From Solen grandis (taxonomy: Eukaryota > Mollusca > Bivalvia > Adapedonta > Solenidae): a stretch of DNA of 64,000 nt. Below the pieces are notes generated by a model. That model saw nothing but the letters and a program-made list of their open reading frames with translations. It did not search any database and was not told the origin of the DNA. The DNA is taken from the NCBI GenBank assembly GCA_021229015.1, contig CM037785.1, positions 36,114,183 through 36,178,182 of the forward strand, given 5' to 3'. Of this stretch, positions 23,601 to 34,489 are shown in pieces. Each line of letters opens with the position of its first letter. Position 1 is the first letter of the stretch. The position numbers were made by a program, and so were the translations under genes.

Positions 23601-26200
23601 ATATTTTAAAATGCTTGTCCTTCAAAGCTTTTCAAGGAATTTAATTAATATTACTCACAATAGATGGCAAGAACTCTTCCTGGCCCACAAGTTAGGTCCA
23701 ATTTTCTACTTGATTTCTTGAAAGATTTTGAGATTTTGTCATGTAGGGTCAAAAAGTAGGACCCAAAGGCAAATCTTAGAAAATATCACAAAAACCAGTG
23801 TGAACATTTTTGGATGAACCTTCATTGAACTTAGAATAATTGTCTACATGAAATCTTGGATGAGTCAAAACTGGTCATAACTGGGGTCATAAAGCAGGTC
23901 ACCAGGGTAAACTTCAGATAAAGATTGTTAATACTCTAGGGTTCACAGTTTTTGGCCCAGCCTTCATGAAACTTGGTCAGAATGTTTGTTTTTATGAAGT
24001 CTAGGTTGAATCTAAATTTATGTCATGTGGGGTCAAAAAGTAGGTCACCATGGCAAATCTCAGAAAATCACTGTGAACACTCTGGAGGCCACATTGATCT
24101 GGGTCTCCTCTGTTTGCAAATACAATATTGCAGCTCAAATTCTATACAGTCTGCAGAGCAAAGAAAAATTCACTGTTTCATATACACTTTTAAAAGTTCA
24201 GTAAATGATTGTGCATGAATATTTATGAGGTAAAGGGTTAATGTATATCATTTTTTTCAGCTGTTCATCTATCACATCATGTACACACTGAAGTACCTGG
24301 TCGCTGCTGTCTTCTCGGCCATCGGGGCAGGCCTGTCGTTAAGTGCTGTGGTCACCTGCGTAAGTATAGTTCTTGTGTCACCTGCTGCAAGCAAAGGTGG
24401 CACATATGGGTCACTTTTGTTTTCCGTCGTCTGTCCATCCGTCCATCTGTTTGCTTTGACCTTGTGGCAATGGACGGTGCCATAATCTGTATGTAAGTCC
24501 TCCTTTTATTGATATTTTGACAATTTCTGTTCATACCTAGGTCAAGTGCTCATAAACAGTATCACAAACAAAATGTTCTTTTGTGAAAATTAGGTCAACT
24601 GTTCAACACTTCTTTACACTTACACTGGCTGGGTAACTTGGTGTTAATGTGAATGTACTTGATTGACAGATATGGAAGCCACAAAGCTAGAAGCTCATAC
24701 TTGGTTCAAAGGTTTCTTATGACATGAGAGTGTCATATGCGAAAGGTTAAGGTCATTGTCTAATTGAATGTTAAATTCATGCTCTTTGTACGCCCTTGAT
24801 ACTGGGAAGCTTCAAGTTGATACAAGGGTGGCCTATGAACAGAATGAGTGCCATGATCTTGACCAAGCGCCATATTTGTGTCTGGCCTAAATATATGTAA
24901 CCTCTTGGAATAAGAAGCTTATACCTGACTTAAAGTTATCTTTTGAACCTAGACGGAAGTTCATTTCTGAAGTTCAAAATCTCAAACTCTCTATATGCAT
25001 TATTTAATTTTGGTCATAGGGTTAAAACTTCTTGATATATATTTGGAGCATATCATGGTTATAGCCAGACACTTCACAATAATTTTGTTTCAGTGTTTCA
25101 AAAGATCAAGTCTTATTGCTCTACTGTATCAGTACTGATTGGGTCTAAACATGCATATTCCCACCAGTAATCACCCATTTCAGTGATTTCCCAGCAAGGG
25201 TGTGAAAATCTAACCCAGGCATCTCTAGCTATATCTTCTTCATGTACTAAAAACATGGGGCCATATATCAGAAGTTTCAAACATGCAGAAAAAGAAATTA
25301 TCTGTACTTATCTGGGGAAAAAATGGTAAAATGCATCAGTCCCAATAGATGTATATAATAATACTTTACCTGAGAAGTTACAAACATGGATATAGACATG
25401 TTTTGACTCATTGGCAAACTAAGCAGACCCAGCTTATAGAAAAAGCTGTAGATTCTACACAGTCTGTATGACAAAAAAAAGTTTCATTAACCCTTTAAAT
25501 TTCAGTAAATTAATATTCATCAAGTCATAACTTTGTACATGAATATTCATGAGGTAAGGGGTGATAAAGGGTTAAGGGTGGCTTTATTGACACATATTGC
25601 AGTGTTGGCCCAATCATCAATTATTATCGATAGTTGATCGGCCTACACGGGGGACCATAGATATTGAAATCTGCACTATCGATTATTCCACCTTTTCTTT
25701 CAAAATGTATCTTGCCTCCAGTTTCAGAGTATCCTGTTCTTTGTTTCCCTTCATGTACATGTAATTCCTTTGGAATACTTTCATAATGGCCAAGTTGACA
25801 GATTTATCAGGATCTTTTAAGTATATTATTTCTAACAGGAGATAAACACATATTTTAATTTGATAAATAAATTGCCTTAAAAAGTAGATAGCATATTTAT
25901 CATCAAATATGTAGAAAATGTTACTGTATATTGATGAGTACATGCATTCACAACTATCAAACATACAAAATCCATGTAAATATCTGTTAAAAGTCTACTA
26001 TTAATTGATAGTTGATCATTTCATTGTACCGATAATCAACAGTAAATTTTCTGCTATTCCCAACACTAGCGCCTTGTTATTTACAGGTGATCTGCTTCAT
26101 TGCTTTCGTGATCTACCTGATTGACACTGTCCTGTCGTACAGATCCTACAAGGCGGAAAAACTTGCAGAGCAGAGACGAAAAGAAACCGGAGAGGGCACC
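14562..26200 (+). CDS. MARVEL-domain four-TM protein (CMTM/plasmolipin-like), copy 1; four exons, 3' end lost in the gap
   Basis: Join the exons 14562-14699, 19239-19400, 24261-24359 and 26087-26200; all introns are phase 0 with GT-AG borders. The 171 codons seen encode an N-terminal cytosolic tail of about 30 residues and four hydrophobic segments. TM1 straddles the exon 1/2 border, TM2 is in exon 2 (VLWVCISAFISATVIFILYG), TM3 in exon 3 and TM4 in exon 4 (ICFIAFVIYLIDTVLSY). A charged C-tail follows. This is the layout of MARVEL proteins, which act in vesicle trafficking and membrane apposition. The frame is intact, so it is probably functional. It differs from copy 2 at about 36 of 170 residues: it lacks the PPPY motif (LSSN instead), has one extra Arg, and has a glycine-rich stretch after TM1. 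The N gap removes the end of the tail. Assignment to CMTM versus plasmolipin subfamily is not possible by eye. Confidence 0.8.
17223..17438 (+). repeat. tRNA-derived SINE in intron 1
   Basis: It has the same structure as the SINE at 6400-6640: head 'cccctgtggccgagatggta', B box 'gggttcgagtcc', body 'ccttccagctggcttgcgg', tail 'gactgaaatactgtcgc'. In the inverted copy only the tail half remains (47760-47847), joined to the sequence that lies left of the head here, so a deletion removed the head there. Confidence 0.75.
17706..18350. repeat. About 0.65-kb repeat, copy 2 of 4, in intron 1
   Basis: This is the inverted relative of 6740-7500. It starts with 'ttacggctttccgcaactt' next to 'gcggaaaacgtataggg', a short hairpin, and ends near 'ccgcttcgtttgtatc'. 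The mirror copy at about 46985-47490 has this hairpin end duplicated in tandem (47390-47490). Confidence 0.55.
18679..18935. mobile_element. Second TTAA-type MITE family, intron 1
   Basis: The element opens CCCTTCACTTTATACAGACT after TTAA and ends 'catgaggtaaaggg' before TTAG, a one-base-decayed duplicate. The mirror copy is 46426-46680. Related partial copies, with 'gaatattcatgaggtaa' and 'ctacacagtctgt' motifs, lie at 24098-24237, 25395-25575, 38630-38800 and 40528-40690. The TTAA context and CCC ends suggest a piggyBac-derived MITE. Confidence 0.6.
19239..19400 (+). CDS. MARVEL gene copy 1, coding exon 2
   Basis: 54 codons between AG at 19237-19238 and GTAAGT at 19401. It holds the end of TM1, the first extracellular loop and TM2. 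The first 18 residues after VLS are strongly diverged from copy 2 (SSTVFIAAVIGGFGGGG here). The TM2 half and the following GFRIYSRLPG are nearly identical. The exon ends WPLY. Confidence 0.85.
20331..21406. mobile_element. 1.07-kb element in intron 2 with ATACGCC ends (copy 1 only)
   Basis: The left end reads 'tttatacgccaccggagg'; the right part contains the complement 'ggaggcgtata' before 'actggcactcttgtt'. Copy 2 joins 'tacagttttt' to 'gtgtggaaggtaag' directly (about 45228-45235), so this is an insertion. It contains 'gtccgtccgtctgtacgtc' arrays (20370-20430) and three degenerate 'ggtagttttgtgatttttt' repeats (21010-21190). No coding capacity was seen. Confidence 0.6.
21711..22050 (+). repeat. 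SINE with tRNA-like head, intron 2
   Basis: The head 'ctagtggcagagtggttaga' resembles a tRNA A box region and 'atccccgatcgcgacatacc' is a decayed B box. The body has a local duplication ('ccaggactg.ttggcc.ggtgtcaggataatg' twice) and the tail is 'gactgaaatactgtcggc' then 'gttaaacccaacaaac'. The mirror copy is at 43290-43596. Confidence 0.65.
22900..23480. repeat. Imperfect tandem repeat of a 'gtcactaggtcaaaggtca' element (copy 1 only)
   Basis: Units of roughly 130 to 180 bp repeat the phrases 'gatgacccctnntnattttgg', 'gtcactaggtcaaaggtca' and 'cagtgacctt' several times between 22900 and 23480. Copy 2 lacks this stretch and has a different element (41279-42677) at about the same place in the intron. 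Confidence 0.55.
24261..24359 (+). CDS. MARVEL gene copy 1, coding exon 3
   Basis: 33 codons between AG at 24259-24260 and GTAAGT at 24360, encoding LFIYHIMYTLKYLVAAVF and the outer end of TM3. It is the most diverged exon: about 13 of 33 residues differ from copy 2, mostly in the last ten codons (GLSLSAVVTC here, GQWASVIAAG there). A MITE fragment ends 23 nt before it and a dispersed 'gtgtcacctgctg' repeat begins 16 nt after its end. Confidence 0.85.
25600..26069. mobile_element. 470-bp element with CAGTGTTGG/CCAACACTG-type ends, next to exon 4
   Basis: The ends are near-complementary (cagtgttggc at 25600, ccaacactag ending at 26069), with subterminal 'tatcgatagttgatc' and 'ttgatagttgatcat' motifs. 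CAGTGTTGG-like ends resemble hAT elements, but no eight-base duplication is evident. It is also in copy 2 (38130-38600) and ends only 17 nt before exon 4, so its end may contribute to the splice-acceptor region. Confidence 0.5.
26087..26200 (+). CDS. MARVEL gene copy 1, coding exon 4 (truncated by the gap)
   Basis: 38 codons after AG at 26085-26086 encode TM4 (ICFIAFVIYLIDTVLSY) and the charged tail RSYKAEKLAEQRRKETGEGT, where the N run begins. Copy 2 continues 13 more codons. Four residues differ from copy 2 in this part. Confidence 0.85.
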
Positions 26201-26300
26201 NNNNNNNNNNNNNNNNNNNNNNNNNNNNNNNNNNNNNNNNNNNNNNNNNNNNNNNNNNNNNNNNNNNNNNNNNNNNNNNNNNNNNNNNNNNNNNNNNNNN
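26201..26300. other. Assembly gap (100 N)
   Basis: Exactly 100 N interrupt exon 4 of gene copy 1. The round number suggests a placeholder of unknown true size. The sequence right after the gap does not continue the exon or match what follows it in copy 2. Confidence 0.97.
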
Positions 26301-26429
26301 AAATATCACTTACATCAAAAGACTGATCATGCCCCTTTTGTGGTCCTCGCGTTTTTGTATACAGTGAATTTTAGGTATTTTTCCCAGCGGTAAACAAATG
26401 TCCATCTTGCACCACGCGCATGCGCATAC

Positions 26430-27201
26430 TATATGATATATGATGTAGTGCCTTTCTTCTCGGTGAGTAGTATATTGAATTGCTGTGTCTTTGCATCATG
26501 CCATTTTTTTTATTAGAGATTATTTTTCAATTCAATCTTGCATAAATGGATCTCCGAATTAATCGAATTATAAATAAGTTTCAAATTTAACCATGAATAA
26601 GTACGCATGTACTAGGCCATACATTTGTATAAATTAATAAACTATTTTCTATAAATTAATAAATTAAAGTCCATGTTGAAATTAATTAAATAACTGAATC
26701 ATAAAATTGCCTGATTTGTTTGATAATTAATTGAATGACGAGTGCAAACATAAAACAAGGAATAAAAGTTTAGATACAGCAGACAACGTCATCCGAAAAA
26801 CGTAACGTAAATATATCTATAAAGGTCATTTACTCAGGGCTACTGCACGTGCACGTTATTGTTTGTAATATAATTTAGGAGCAACTGCTGATGTGTCTTT
26901 CAAATAAAAATATTTTTTTAGAAGTAAGCAAAGAAACTTAATTTTTTTTTAATACGGTTCATTAAATAAATTTACATGTATATATGTTATATAATTTTGC
27001 TTTTATGATAAATGGTTGATCTACAAGAATGCGTATAATAGTAATAATAGTGTTGTCTATAAGCTTAAAACATTTGGTTAATTAAAGAAAAAAAAAATAA
27101 TTATAAATCTTACGTTTATATATTTCAGACTATTGTCATCTTGGTCGGAGACCGGAGACCGTCGAAGACCGGAGACCAGAGACCGTCTTTTAGTAGACCC
27201 C
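26430..27201. mobile_element. Deleted copy of the SGNH-carrying transposon, one end only
   Basis: From 26430 to 27148 the sequence matches 56515-57746 in the same orientation, with some indels. It includes the last codons of the SGNH exon 1 (to the donor at about 26463) and the first 20 nt of exon 2 (from 27129). At 27149 it jumps to the transposon end: repeated 'agaccgg' and 'gagaccgtc' units, then 'cttttagtagacccc' at the tip, followed by AAATGGGG and block A. It is an internally deleted derivative. Confidence 0.65.
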
Positions 27202-29564
27202 AAATGGGGGGTTGGTATAAATAATAGTTATTTGCACATTGTTACCTCCCTTGGATAAACAAAAGATTGCATGCACCATTGCTCAATCATCATTTGGAAA
27301 CGCCTGTTAAACGTAAATATTTAATTCAGCAAAACATCAATAATGTTATTTTCAAACATTTTTGGTTTGTAGGGGGCGAGGTAACTGGCGGTGATCATGA
27401 GATGTTTCATTAGATAATTGATAAATACTATTTATTTTTATACATAGTTCCGTGAATGTCATAACAAGGTCTCGGAGCACCGATAAGACACTTTTGGCAG
27501 CCATTTGATAGGGTTTGATTAATTTAGGCCAAAATCTGAGAATACTTGCCGTTTTTAAATCACTACTGTGTTTTTATTTTTCAGCCTATCTTGCTGAAAT
27601 CTATGTCAAATTAGGGATAACTGTAAATATAGAGAGACCCTATAGTTAAGAGAGACCCGGCAAATTGAAAAAAATTTAAATTCACAATTTTAAAATATGA
27701 AGATAATATTTTGATGAAATTAAAGGTAAAAACTTTATAACCAATAAAGTTACACTGTTAATTATTTTGGTTAAGGTTGGATTCATACTTTTTCTTTACT
27801 GTGTTTTTTGTTTTGCAATATCCATACACAATTAAAGCTTAGAGGGGCGCAGTTTGGGCACTCGGGGATATATTACGGCTTTCCCCAAACCTGTGGAAAA
27901 CGTATAGGGTTTGTTATGTTTATTCTTATTATTATTCCTTTTTTTCCAACCAAATCTAGTTAATTTCAGTAAGTGCCAGTGTCAGAACAACATGAAAATA
28001 AATTCCCTCGAAAAAAAAAAAAAAGTTCAAATTTTAAATTCAGTCATTTTATTTCAATGACGTCAAATGTCGTCAGCTTTGACGTCAGCTTCAAAAGTTT
28101 GTTCGCGCCCCAGGGCCTCTTTTTTTTTTTTCTTTGTATCTTGAATTTTAATGTTACATTAGAAGCATGGAAATTGGACAGCTTTTTCGGACCAGAGGTT
28201 ACTTTCTTTCTCTAAAGATTTCCTCTTAAGTCACGTGGTTATGACGCCCATTTGAATGACAAAATCCTATTTTTTCACAGATTCTCCCGCTCGGGCCCAT
28301 CCACCCCTCCCAATTTTCAATCGATTGAAATTGCAGCGCATAAAAAGTACTCCCTCCTTTTCACTCTTAACTCCCTTCCAGTTTTCACTTGACCTCCATA
28401 CTTTTACCCCCCCCCTCCACAGAACATATATTTTAAGATGTAGACTGTGCACCTGCCATTTAAACTTCCAAATCCCAAATACCTAGATTTCATGGCAATA
28501 TTGATTTTCGACCTTCGTCCTCAATTAAAAGCTACAAAGCCCCCCCCTGATCGCGTTAGAAGTATGAAAATATGGACAGTATCGGCATAGAGGCTACATT
28601 CTATTTTCTGATGATTTCTCTTACGTCCCGTGGTTATAAAGTCATCAAAATGGCAAAAAGCATTGCTTTTTAAAAGATTTCTCTCGCTTTGGTTTTGTGA
28701 ATATGGAATCAATCTTAATTAAATCTTCAGAATTGATAGAGTAAAAATTGAAGTGATGCATACTTCAAGAAATGTTTGTCTTGTCACGTGGTTATGCAAT
28801 AACAGCAATAATTATTTTAAAAAATCATAAATAAAATCGCAATTTTAGAACAAAATGAACTTAAAATTTTCATGAGGTCTTGAAAATTTTAAGTGATTAC
28901 GTCATCAAACATGGCAGATATTCATGTTTGATGGAATGCCTAATTGAAAATGTGAAAACAAACCTGCTCGCATTCTCGAAGATATTTTTTTCTGGATTAA
29001 TAGAAAGTTAGCTGAATATGTCCTTCCAAAAATGAACTCGATTTTGACGTCTTTTCCCCAAGAATTTTTTGAAATAAAAAATTTTTTTTTCATTCATTTC
29101 ACAATTTGTATTCGCGCTCCAGCGTCATTAGTATTGATGCCAATATTAAGCATACCTTAGGAATTTATGTTGTGTCACTTTTTTTATGACAAACATTTGA
29201 TTTGTAAGCAAAATATATTCAAAATATAAAACATACGGTTGGATATATTAACTTTAAAAAAGTAATATTCCGTACCTTAACATGCGCAAAAAGTCCAAAA
29301 AATTTCAAGTATTTCGTTACAAACATGAACTTATCCCTGTTTTTCGTAAAGGGCTAATTCATGAAAATCTATTAATTTGAAAAAAGAAATATAAGCGGTC
29401 ATTGATTTGGTTGTGCAAGATCTATTTTCTTTGCAGGAAAGAGTGTCTGCGTTGAATAATGAATTTGATAACGTTTTTGAGTAAATGAGTCGCATTATAC
29501 GATGAATTAGTATAATTTACTAAGCCGGAAACATATAGATACGGATAATTATTGCATTTGCTAT

Positions 29565-30240
29565 CACGGCTTTTCCGCAAACCTGAAGAAAATGACAAAT
29601 ACATGTATATCTAACTAACGTTTTTTTTTCTAAATCTGTAAACAAATATATAAAGCAAGGGAATTTGATGAAAGCTTAAAGACGTTTTAACGTTAATTAC
29701 GTAGAAATAAAAAATTATTTCTGATTGCTTACACCTTGCCTTTGTTTCCATCTAATTTTGCAATGTAAAACTCAATCAATTAAAATTGAAGTCATGGATT
29801 TCAAACTATTCTTTTCATTTTTACAATTTCAATCATGTGGATCAAATTGCAATGAATATTTGTTATGTCATATGCTTATGAAGAAATAGATATTAAATAA
29901 AGAATAAAAACTTTTAAAATCGATTGAGTAACTTAAGAAAAAAATCTTGAGGAAAGTATTTATTACATGTTTGTTAAAATTTTCCTGTTGTTTATTTTTG
30001 CAGACAGTAAACGGTTGCGAAATCAATGAGTCCATATTTATGCTTTCCCAATTTCTTCTTAAGAAGATGAAAATGAAAAAAAAGAAAAGATTTAAAGCTT
30101 ATTTTTGAACATAAGTATATATTTATGATAATGATGATTTACGTATTAAATCTTACATTATTATGCATCATTATTGCATTTCTATGTATTTACTTATATA
30201 TTCAATACCTTTGAAATAAGCAAACGACATATAGTTTACT
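29565..30240. repeat. About 0.7-kb repeat, copy 3 of 4
   Basis: Mirror counterpart of 6740-7500, with 'cacggcttttccgcaaacc' at the left end and 'aaataagcaaacgac' at the right. It carries no ORF. Confidence 0.5.
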
Positions 30241-30340
30241 CTTGATTTGGTAGATATAATAATACAAAAAAATACTCTCCCACGTTAATGTTGGTGAAGT
30301 TTTTGTTTCCCGACATATGTAGCTCACAGTTCTCGGGGGG

Positions 30341-30578
30341 CCTCCGTGGCCGAGAGGGTAAAGTCGCTGACTTTAGAACTCATTCAGCCCCTCACCGCGT
30401 GGGTTCGAAACCCGGCGGGGTCATTCGGATTTTCATGTGAGGAAGCCTTCCAGCTGGCTTGCGGTAGGTCGGTGGTTCTGCCCGGATGCCTCCGTGCATT
30501 CGGAGTCTTCCTCCACCTGCAATTAGCTGGACGTCGCTATATGACTGAAATACTGTCGAAGCGACGGTAAACTCAAAT
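30341..30578 (+). repeat. tRNA-derived SINE (mirror of 6400-6640)
   Basis: Head 'cctccgtggccgagagggta', B box 'gggttcgaaaccc', body 'ccttccagctggcttgcgg' and tail 'gactgaaatactgtcgaagc'. The 74-codon ORF over it is a by-product of the SINE. Confidence 0.75.
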
Positions 30579-32299
30579 AGTCAAGTCAAGTCACAGTTCT
30601 CGGGAAATCCGTCTGATTTTCTCAGATGGATTTCGGGGAGTTCCGGTTAAATATAGAATACGGCGTCTTCGCTAGTCCTAGCAAATTCGTAAGTGTTAAC
30701 TCCTCTTCGGTCCATTCTAATTTATTAACAATTTTGATTTATCAGACAATCGTTTTAGATACGTTGAAGACTGCCTCTATTGTAATCGTAATATTCCAGG
30801 TCTCGTGCATGAGGTATTTAAAAATTTGCAAACAGACAAAACATATAACAAATAAGGAGAGATTTTGCAGACTATGAAAATAAACAAGGGTGTTGGATTT
30901 TTCTGATATTATATGTGAGATTATTACAGTGACCTTGTCCAAGTCGGCGATTACAGTTCATCTTCGAATATATTTTTACAGACATATTGCAATATTCAGG
31001 TTCCAACCTTACTTAGATAACTATTTTCCATGAATATTACATTTACTTTAAAGTTGGAAAAAAAAGAAACAGAGCACTTTATTATTGGTTCTATGAATAA
31101 GTCTGTTATCAGCTTATGAATATGCACCAAGATTCAAACTTTACTTAGATAATGTACAAATAACAAGGTTTGTCAAGACTAGACACATCTTCTCATAGAC
31201 TTTGAACTGAAACTGGTCGATTGAATCAGCCTGTTAGCATACCTATAAATTAACATTTATGTTTAACCTGAAATACTTTAGAAGACGAGGTCTATTTTGT
31301 AGTAGAATGCTCTTTGTATAATGATCTACGTAAAAAGTGGATACTTATTTATTATTGGAAACGCCCTGGTATGTATAAATAAGTTGAACTGATTAATTAT
31401 AATAATAAGTTTACGATAAAGAAGCTCGCATTGTTTATTGATAAAGCCTTTACACTGAGGAACAATATATTGTACAACTAGTTTTCATACATTTAATTTA
31501 AAGTTAAAAAAACTTTATTATTGTTTCTATGATGTAATTCTGTTATGAACTTCGTATGTTTAAGTTGTAGTCTCATTTGGCTTGCACCCGATTTCATTGC
31601 TTTAATATTTTCATTAACTTTTAGAATTTGAATATCTTCATAATATTTTAATAAGTATTTTGGCACTTAAACATCGTGTAAGACGGATATACCGGGTAAG
31701 ACCTACACGATACGGCCCAAACTGAATATACCTCTAACGAAAAATGTCCATGACATAAAATTGATTTTCTAGTCTCTCTGATAGTATCAACTGTCTGTTT
31801 GACGTGTTGTAATGTATTATAAAAATGAATTGTTATTATTTGTATGTGTGCGTACTGTCTGTTATGATGCTTTGTATTTCACATGGGTCAATTTCATCTT
31901 TATATCAATCAGGTTATGCAATTCTATTCTAACTTGTCTGCAAAATTCAATGATCTGTCTGCATATTTTAGTGCCAGTAACATAGAGTACTCTAACATTT
32001 CTGTAACATTCACTAAACTGCCCGAATATTTCATTTTATTCGATCCTTTTGTAAAAAGATCCTTTGGTAAAAAGACAGGTAAATGTTCACACGAGAAAAT
32101 CAAATCTTCAACAGTTTAAGAGATAACGTTATTTTCTTCGCTGGGAGGGAAAATAAATCCCCAACGAAAAGTATAATGTTGCCAGGGACACTTGGTGCAC
32201 TTCGGTTCGGGTACATTTGTACTATTTCCAGTACATGTGTACTTCTTATGTCGCTTGGGGTCTGAATTCAGTACGTACAGAACTTAGGGTGATATGATC

Positions 32300-32385
32300 A
32301 AAGGTACCCGGTACGTTGCTGGCATTTTAACACAAAAAAAAAGCAATTGATTTTTTTAATGGACAGCAACGTATCGGGTACCTTT
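32300..32385. repeat. 86-bp hairpin MITE (mirror of 4497-4577)
   Basis: The ends aaaggtacccggtacgttgc and gcaacgtatcgggtaccttt form an imperfect hairpin around an A/T-rich loop. Confidence 0.65.
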
Positions 32386-33042
32386 AGATATGATGCACGG
32401 TCCTATTTTTAGAATAGGGTCTATTAGGACATTTCTATAGACAATAGAAGACCGAAGCAACGCAGACAACTATTGTCTGGAGAAAAGTCTTAGTAGATTC
32501 TATCCGACGTAGAAGTCACCCCTAGATTTGTAAATCAATTGGTTTTGATAAATAGGTCCATCTATTATGTGTATGGTAAACTTTGAAGTGTGCTATTGGT
32601 ATATAAAACTAAAAGAAAAAAAAGAATTTTCGGGGTTTATAATCGGTAACAAATTTAGAGTGGCTTTCAGATTTTATTTGGTGTATTTTGGGGCATGAAG
32701 TTTGAAAACGATATAAGAAAATATGTTCGATTTCCACTGGCAGCGAGGATAATCCATGATCACATGTTATCCTAAACTCACTGTACTGCATGGTCAAACT
32801 AGTGATGTTCCGATTGTCGCTATAGTTGCTGGCTATATATATATATAATCGATTTATATATACACGTTCCGCGACTTTTATACCTTTGTACATCAATCTG
32901 GAATCTCATTATTTTACCCAGGTTTCCATAGGAAGACCTTTAAATATCCCCAGATTAAATAATAAGAACTAAGTATAACCTACGAAGTGCTCCAACATTA
33001 TAAAACAAAAACTGAGTCGAAAACTTCTTCATGAAGTTCATG

Positions 33043-33218
33043 ACAAGACAAGACAAAGCTTTATTTTTTCGACGTGTACAATGTACTTAGTCAATATAAA
33101 TAAAGTAATCACATAATCCATTTGGTCACATACAATAAAGACAATTTCTTGTCATAGAGGATGAACCACATAATAGGTAAGCACACCCACACACACACAC
33201 AAAATATGCATATATTTT

Positions 33219-33253
<35 letters not shown>

Positions 33254-33438
33254 GCTTTTAATTACAGATTTGTGATAATCTACAAGTACATTCGATCGTA
33301 ATCACAAAGATTAACTTGTTAATTAAGATATGTGTAGTAATAATGAACTGAACAAAATTGTTCTCTTAAATGCATGTTAGCAAAATTGTATGTACCATGG
33401 CGGTTCCCTTGTCAAGAAACAAGGAAATTATACGACAA

Positions 33439-33487
<49 letters not shown>

Positions 33488-33630
33488 GTAGTAGTAATAC
33501 TAAAGTAATTTTCAAAATATGAAATATATTACATAAAAATATAATTATAGTAGTAATAATATAGTAAATTTCAAAGTTATATCCGATAAATGCACACTGG
33601 ATTACCTCCCTTACCGAAACGAAACGTAAG
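33043..33630 (-). mobile_element. 588-bp retroelement fragment with 7-bp target duplication (block A copy 2 only)
   Basis: GTTCATG occurs on both sides (33036-33042 and 33631-33637). Contig 1 has a single copy in an uninterrupted site (about 1382-1388), so this is a recent insertion. Read on the minus strand it ends with 'aataaagctttgtcttgtct', a 3' tail with a short repeat as in SINE/LINE insertions. It contains a long T run (33220-33250) and a TA repeat (33445-33483). No reverse transcriptase is encoded. Confidence 0.65.
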
Positions 33631-34177
33631 GTTCATGTAACTGTGTACATAATTAGGTGCATAGCTTGTTTAATTTTACTACCGGTTCAAGCGATTATTA
33701 ATTATCGGAAAGTTATCGATTATACCCCCATCCGATTGAATCGATAATCGATTGTGACAAATATCAACCGATTTCTATAACTAGGTAAAACCCTCGAACG
33801 GATTATAATGTAAGAAAATCATTCACAGTCAATATGAAAATCAAATTAAATAATCATTCTCTCTCTCTCTCGATGTGCGTACGTACGTGTGCTAATCGAA
33901 TCAAATATAATTATCAAATAAAATCATTCAAGAATATTTAGCCAATAGCATCGAAATATTTGCCACAAAACGCATGGTCTTCCGACACCATGACTTAGCG
34001 TATTGTACATGTATAAGTAAATTTACGGAAACTGTATTTGTATATTAAAATAAACAATTTAATTCACTTTATTTCAGTATTTCGGAAAAAAATGCCTTTT
34101 TCATGTTTTATTTCTATTTCATTTATTTATTTTATTTATATATTTATTTACTTATTTATTTACCATCACATTCTACA

Positions 34178-34489
34178 ATAAGAGGGCCCAGATGGCCCTG
34201 TGTCGCTCACCTGAGTAAGATGACTGTGTTAGGCATAATGACAAAAAATCTGGCATCTAAAGTGTTTTTCTAACATTTGACTAAGTGACCTACATATTGA
34301 TCCTACCTGAATTTGCACTCAACTGGGAATTAATGCAGTCATCATTCATATCAAGTTTAATGAAGATTGGGCCAAAACTGTGGACACTAGATTGTTCACA
34401 AGACGACGGACGACTGACGGCGCACGACGCACAACGGACAAAAGGCGATCACAAAAGCTCACCCGAGCACAAGTGCTCAGGTGAGCTAA
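34178..34489. mobile_element. Short element with 'cgctcacctgag' / 'caggtgagcta' ends
   Basis: It starts 'agagggcccagatggccctg' followed by 'cgctcacctgag', and ends 'acaaaagctcacccgagcac' then 'gctcaggtgagcta'. It is a shorter member of the family at 43605-44933, lacking the internal tandem repeats. It sits right at the border of block A copy 2. Confidence 0.6.

Larger units (their letters stand above)
8912..26200 (+). repeat. Block B, copy 1 (inverted copy at 37986-55551), containing MARVEL gene copy 1
   Basis: The block aligns with the reverse complement of 37986-55551 from the A/B border to the sequence gap. Anchors include 8959-9100 with 55370-55510, 13062-13259 with 51890-52070, 18431-18664 with 46695-46928, and all four gene exons. 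The two copies differ by many insertions: about 1.35 kb at 10806-12150, a TTAA MITE at 13813 and a 1.07-kb element at 20331-21406 only here; elements at 41279-42677, 43605-44933, 48840-49060 and 52653-52873 only there. The stretch 8912-14561 upstream of the coding start holds no recognisable coding exon; a 5' UTR exon and promoter may lie within it but cannot be placed. Confidence 0.85.
27202..34165 (-). repeat. Block A, copy 2 (inverted)
   Basis: This is the reverse complement of 950-8912 with the 2.4-kb TIR element missing, a retroelement added (33043-33630), and about 0.93 kb near 27930-28870 with no counterpart. No gene is seen. The border at 34165 lies in a (aaat)n-rich stretch on both sides. 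Confidence 0.85.

Noticed and set aside
26087..26393. ORFs running through the N gap
   Set aside because: They are artefacts of reading N as open codons; only 26087-26200 is real exon.
33445..33483. Origin or regulatory role for the TA repeat
   Set aside because: It is an ordinary dinucleotide microsatellite inside a retroelement insertion.
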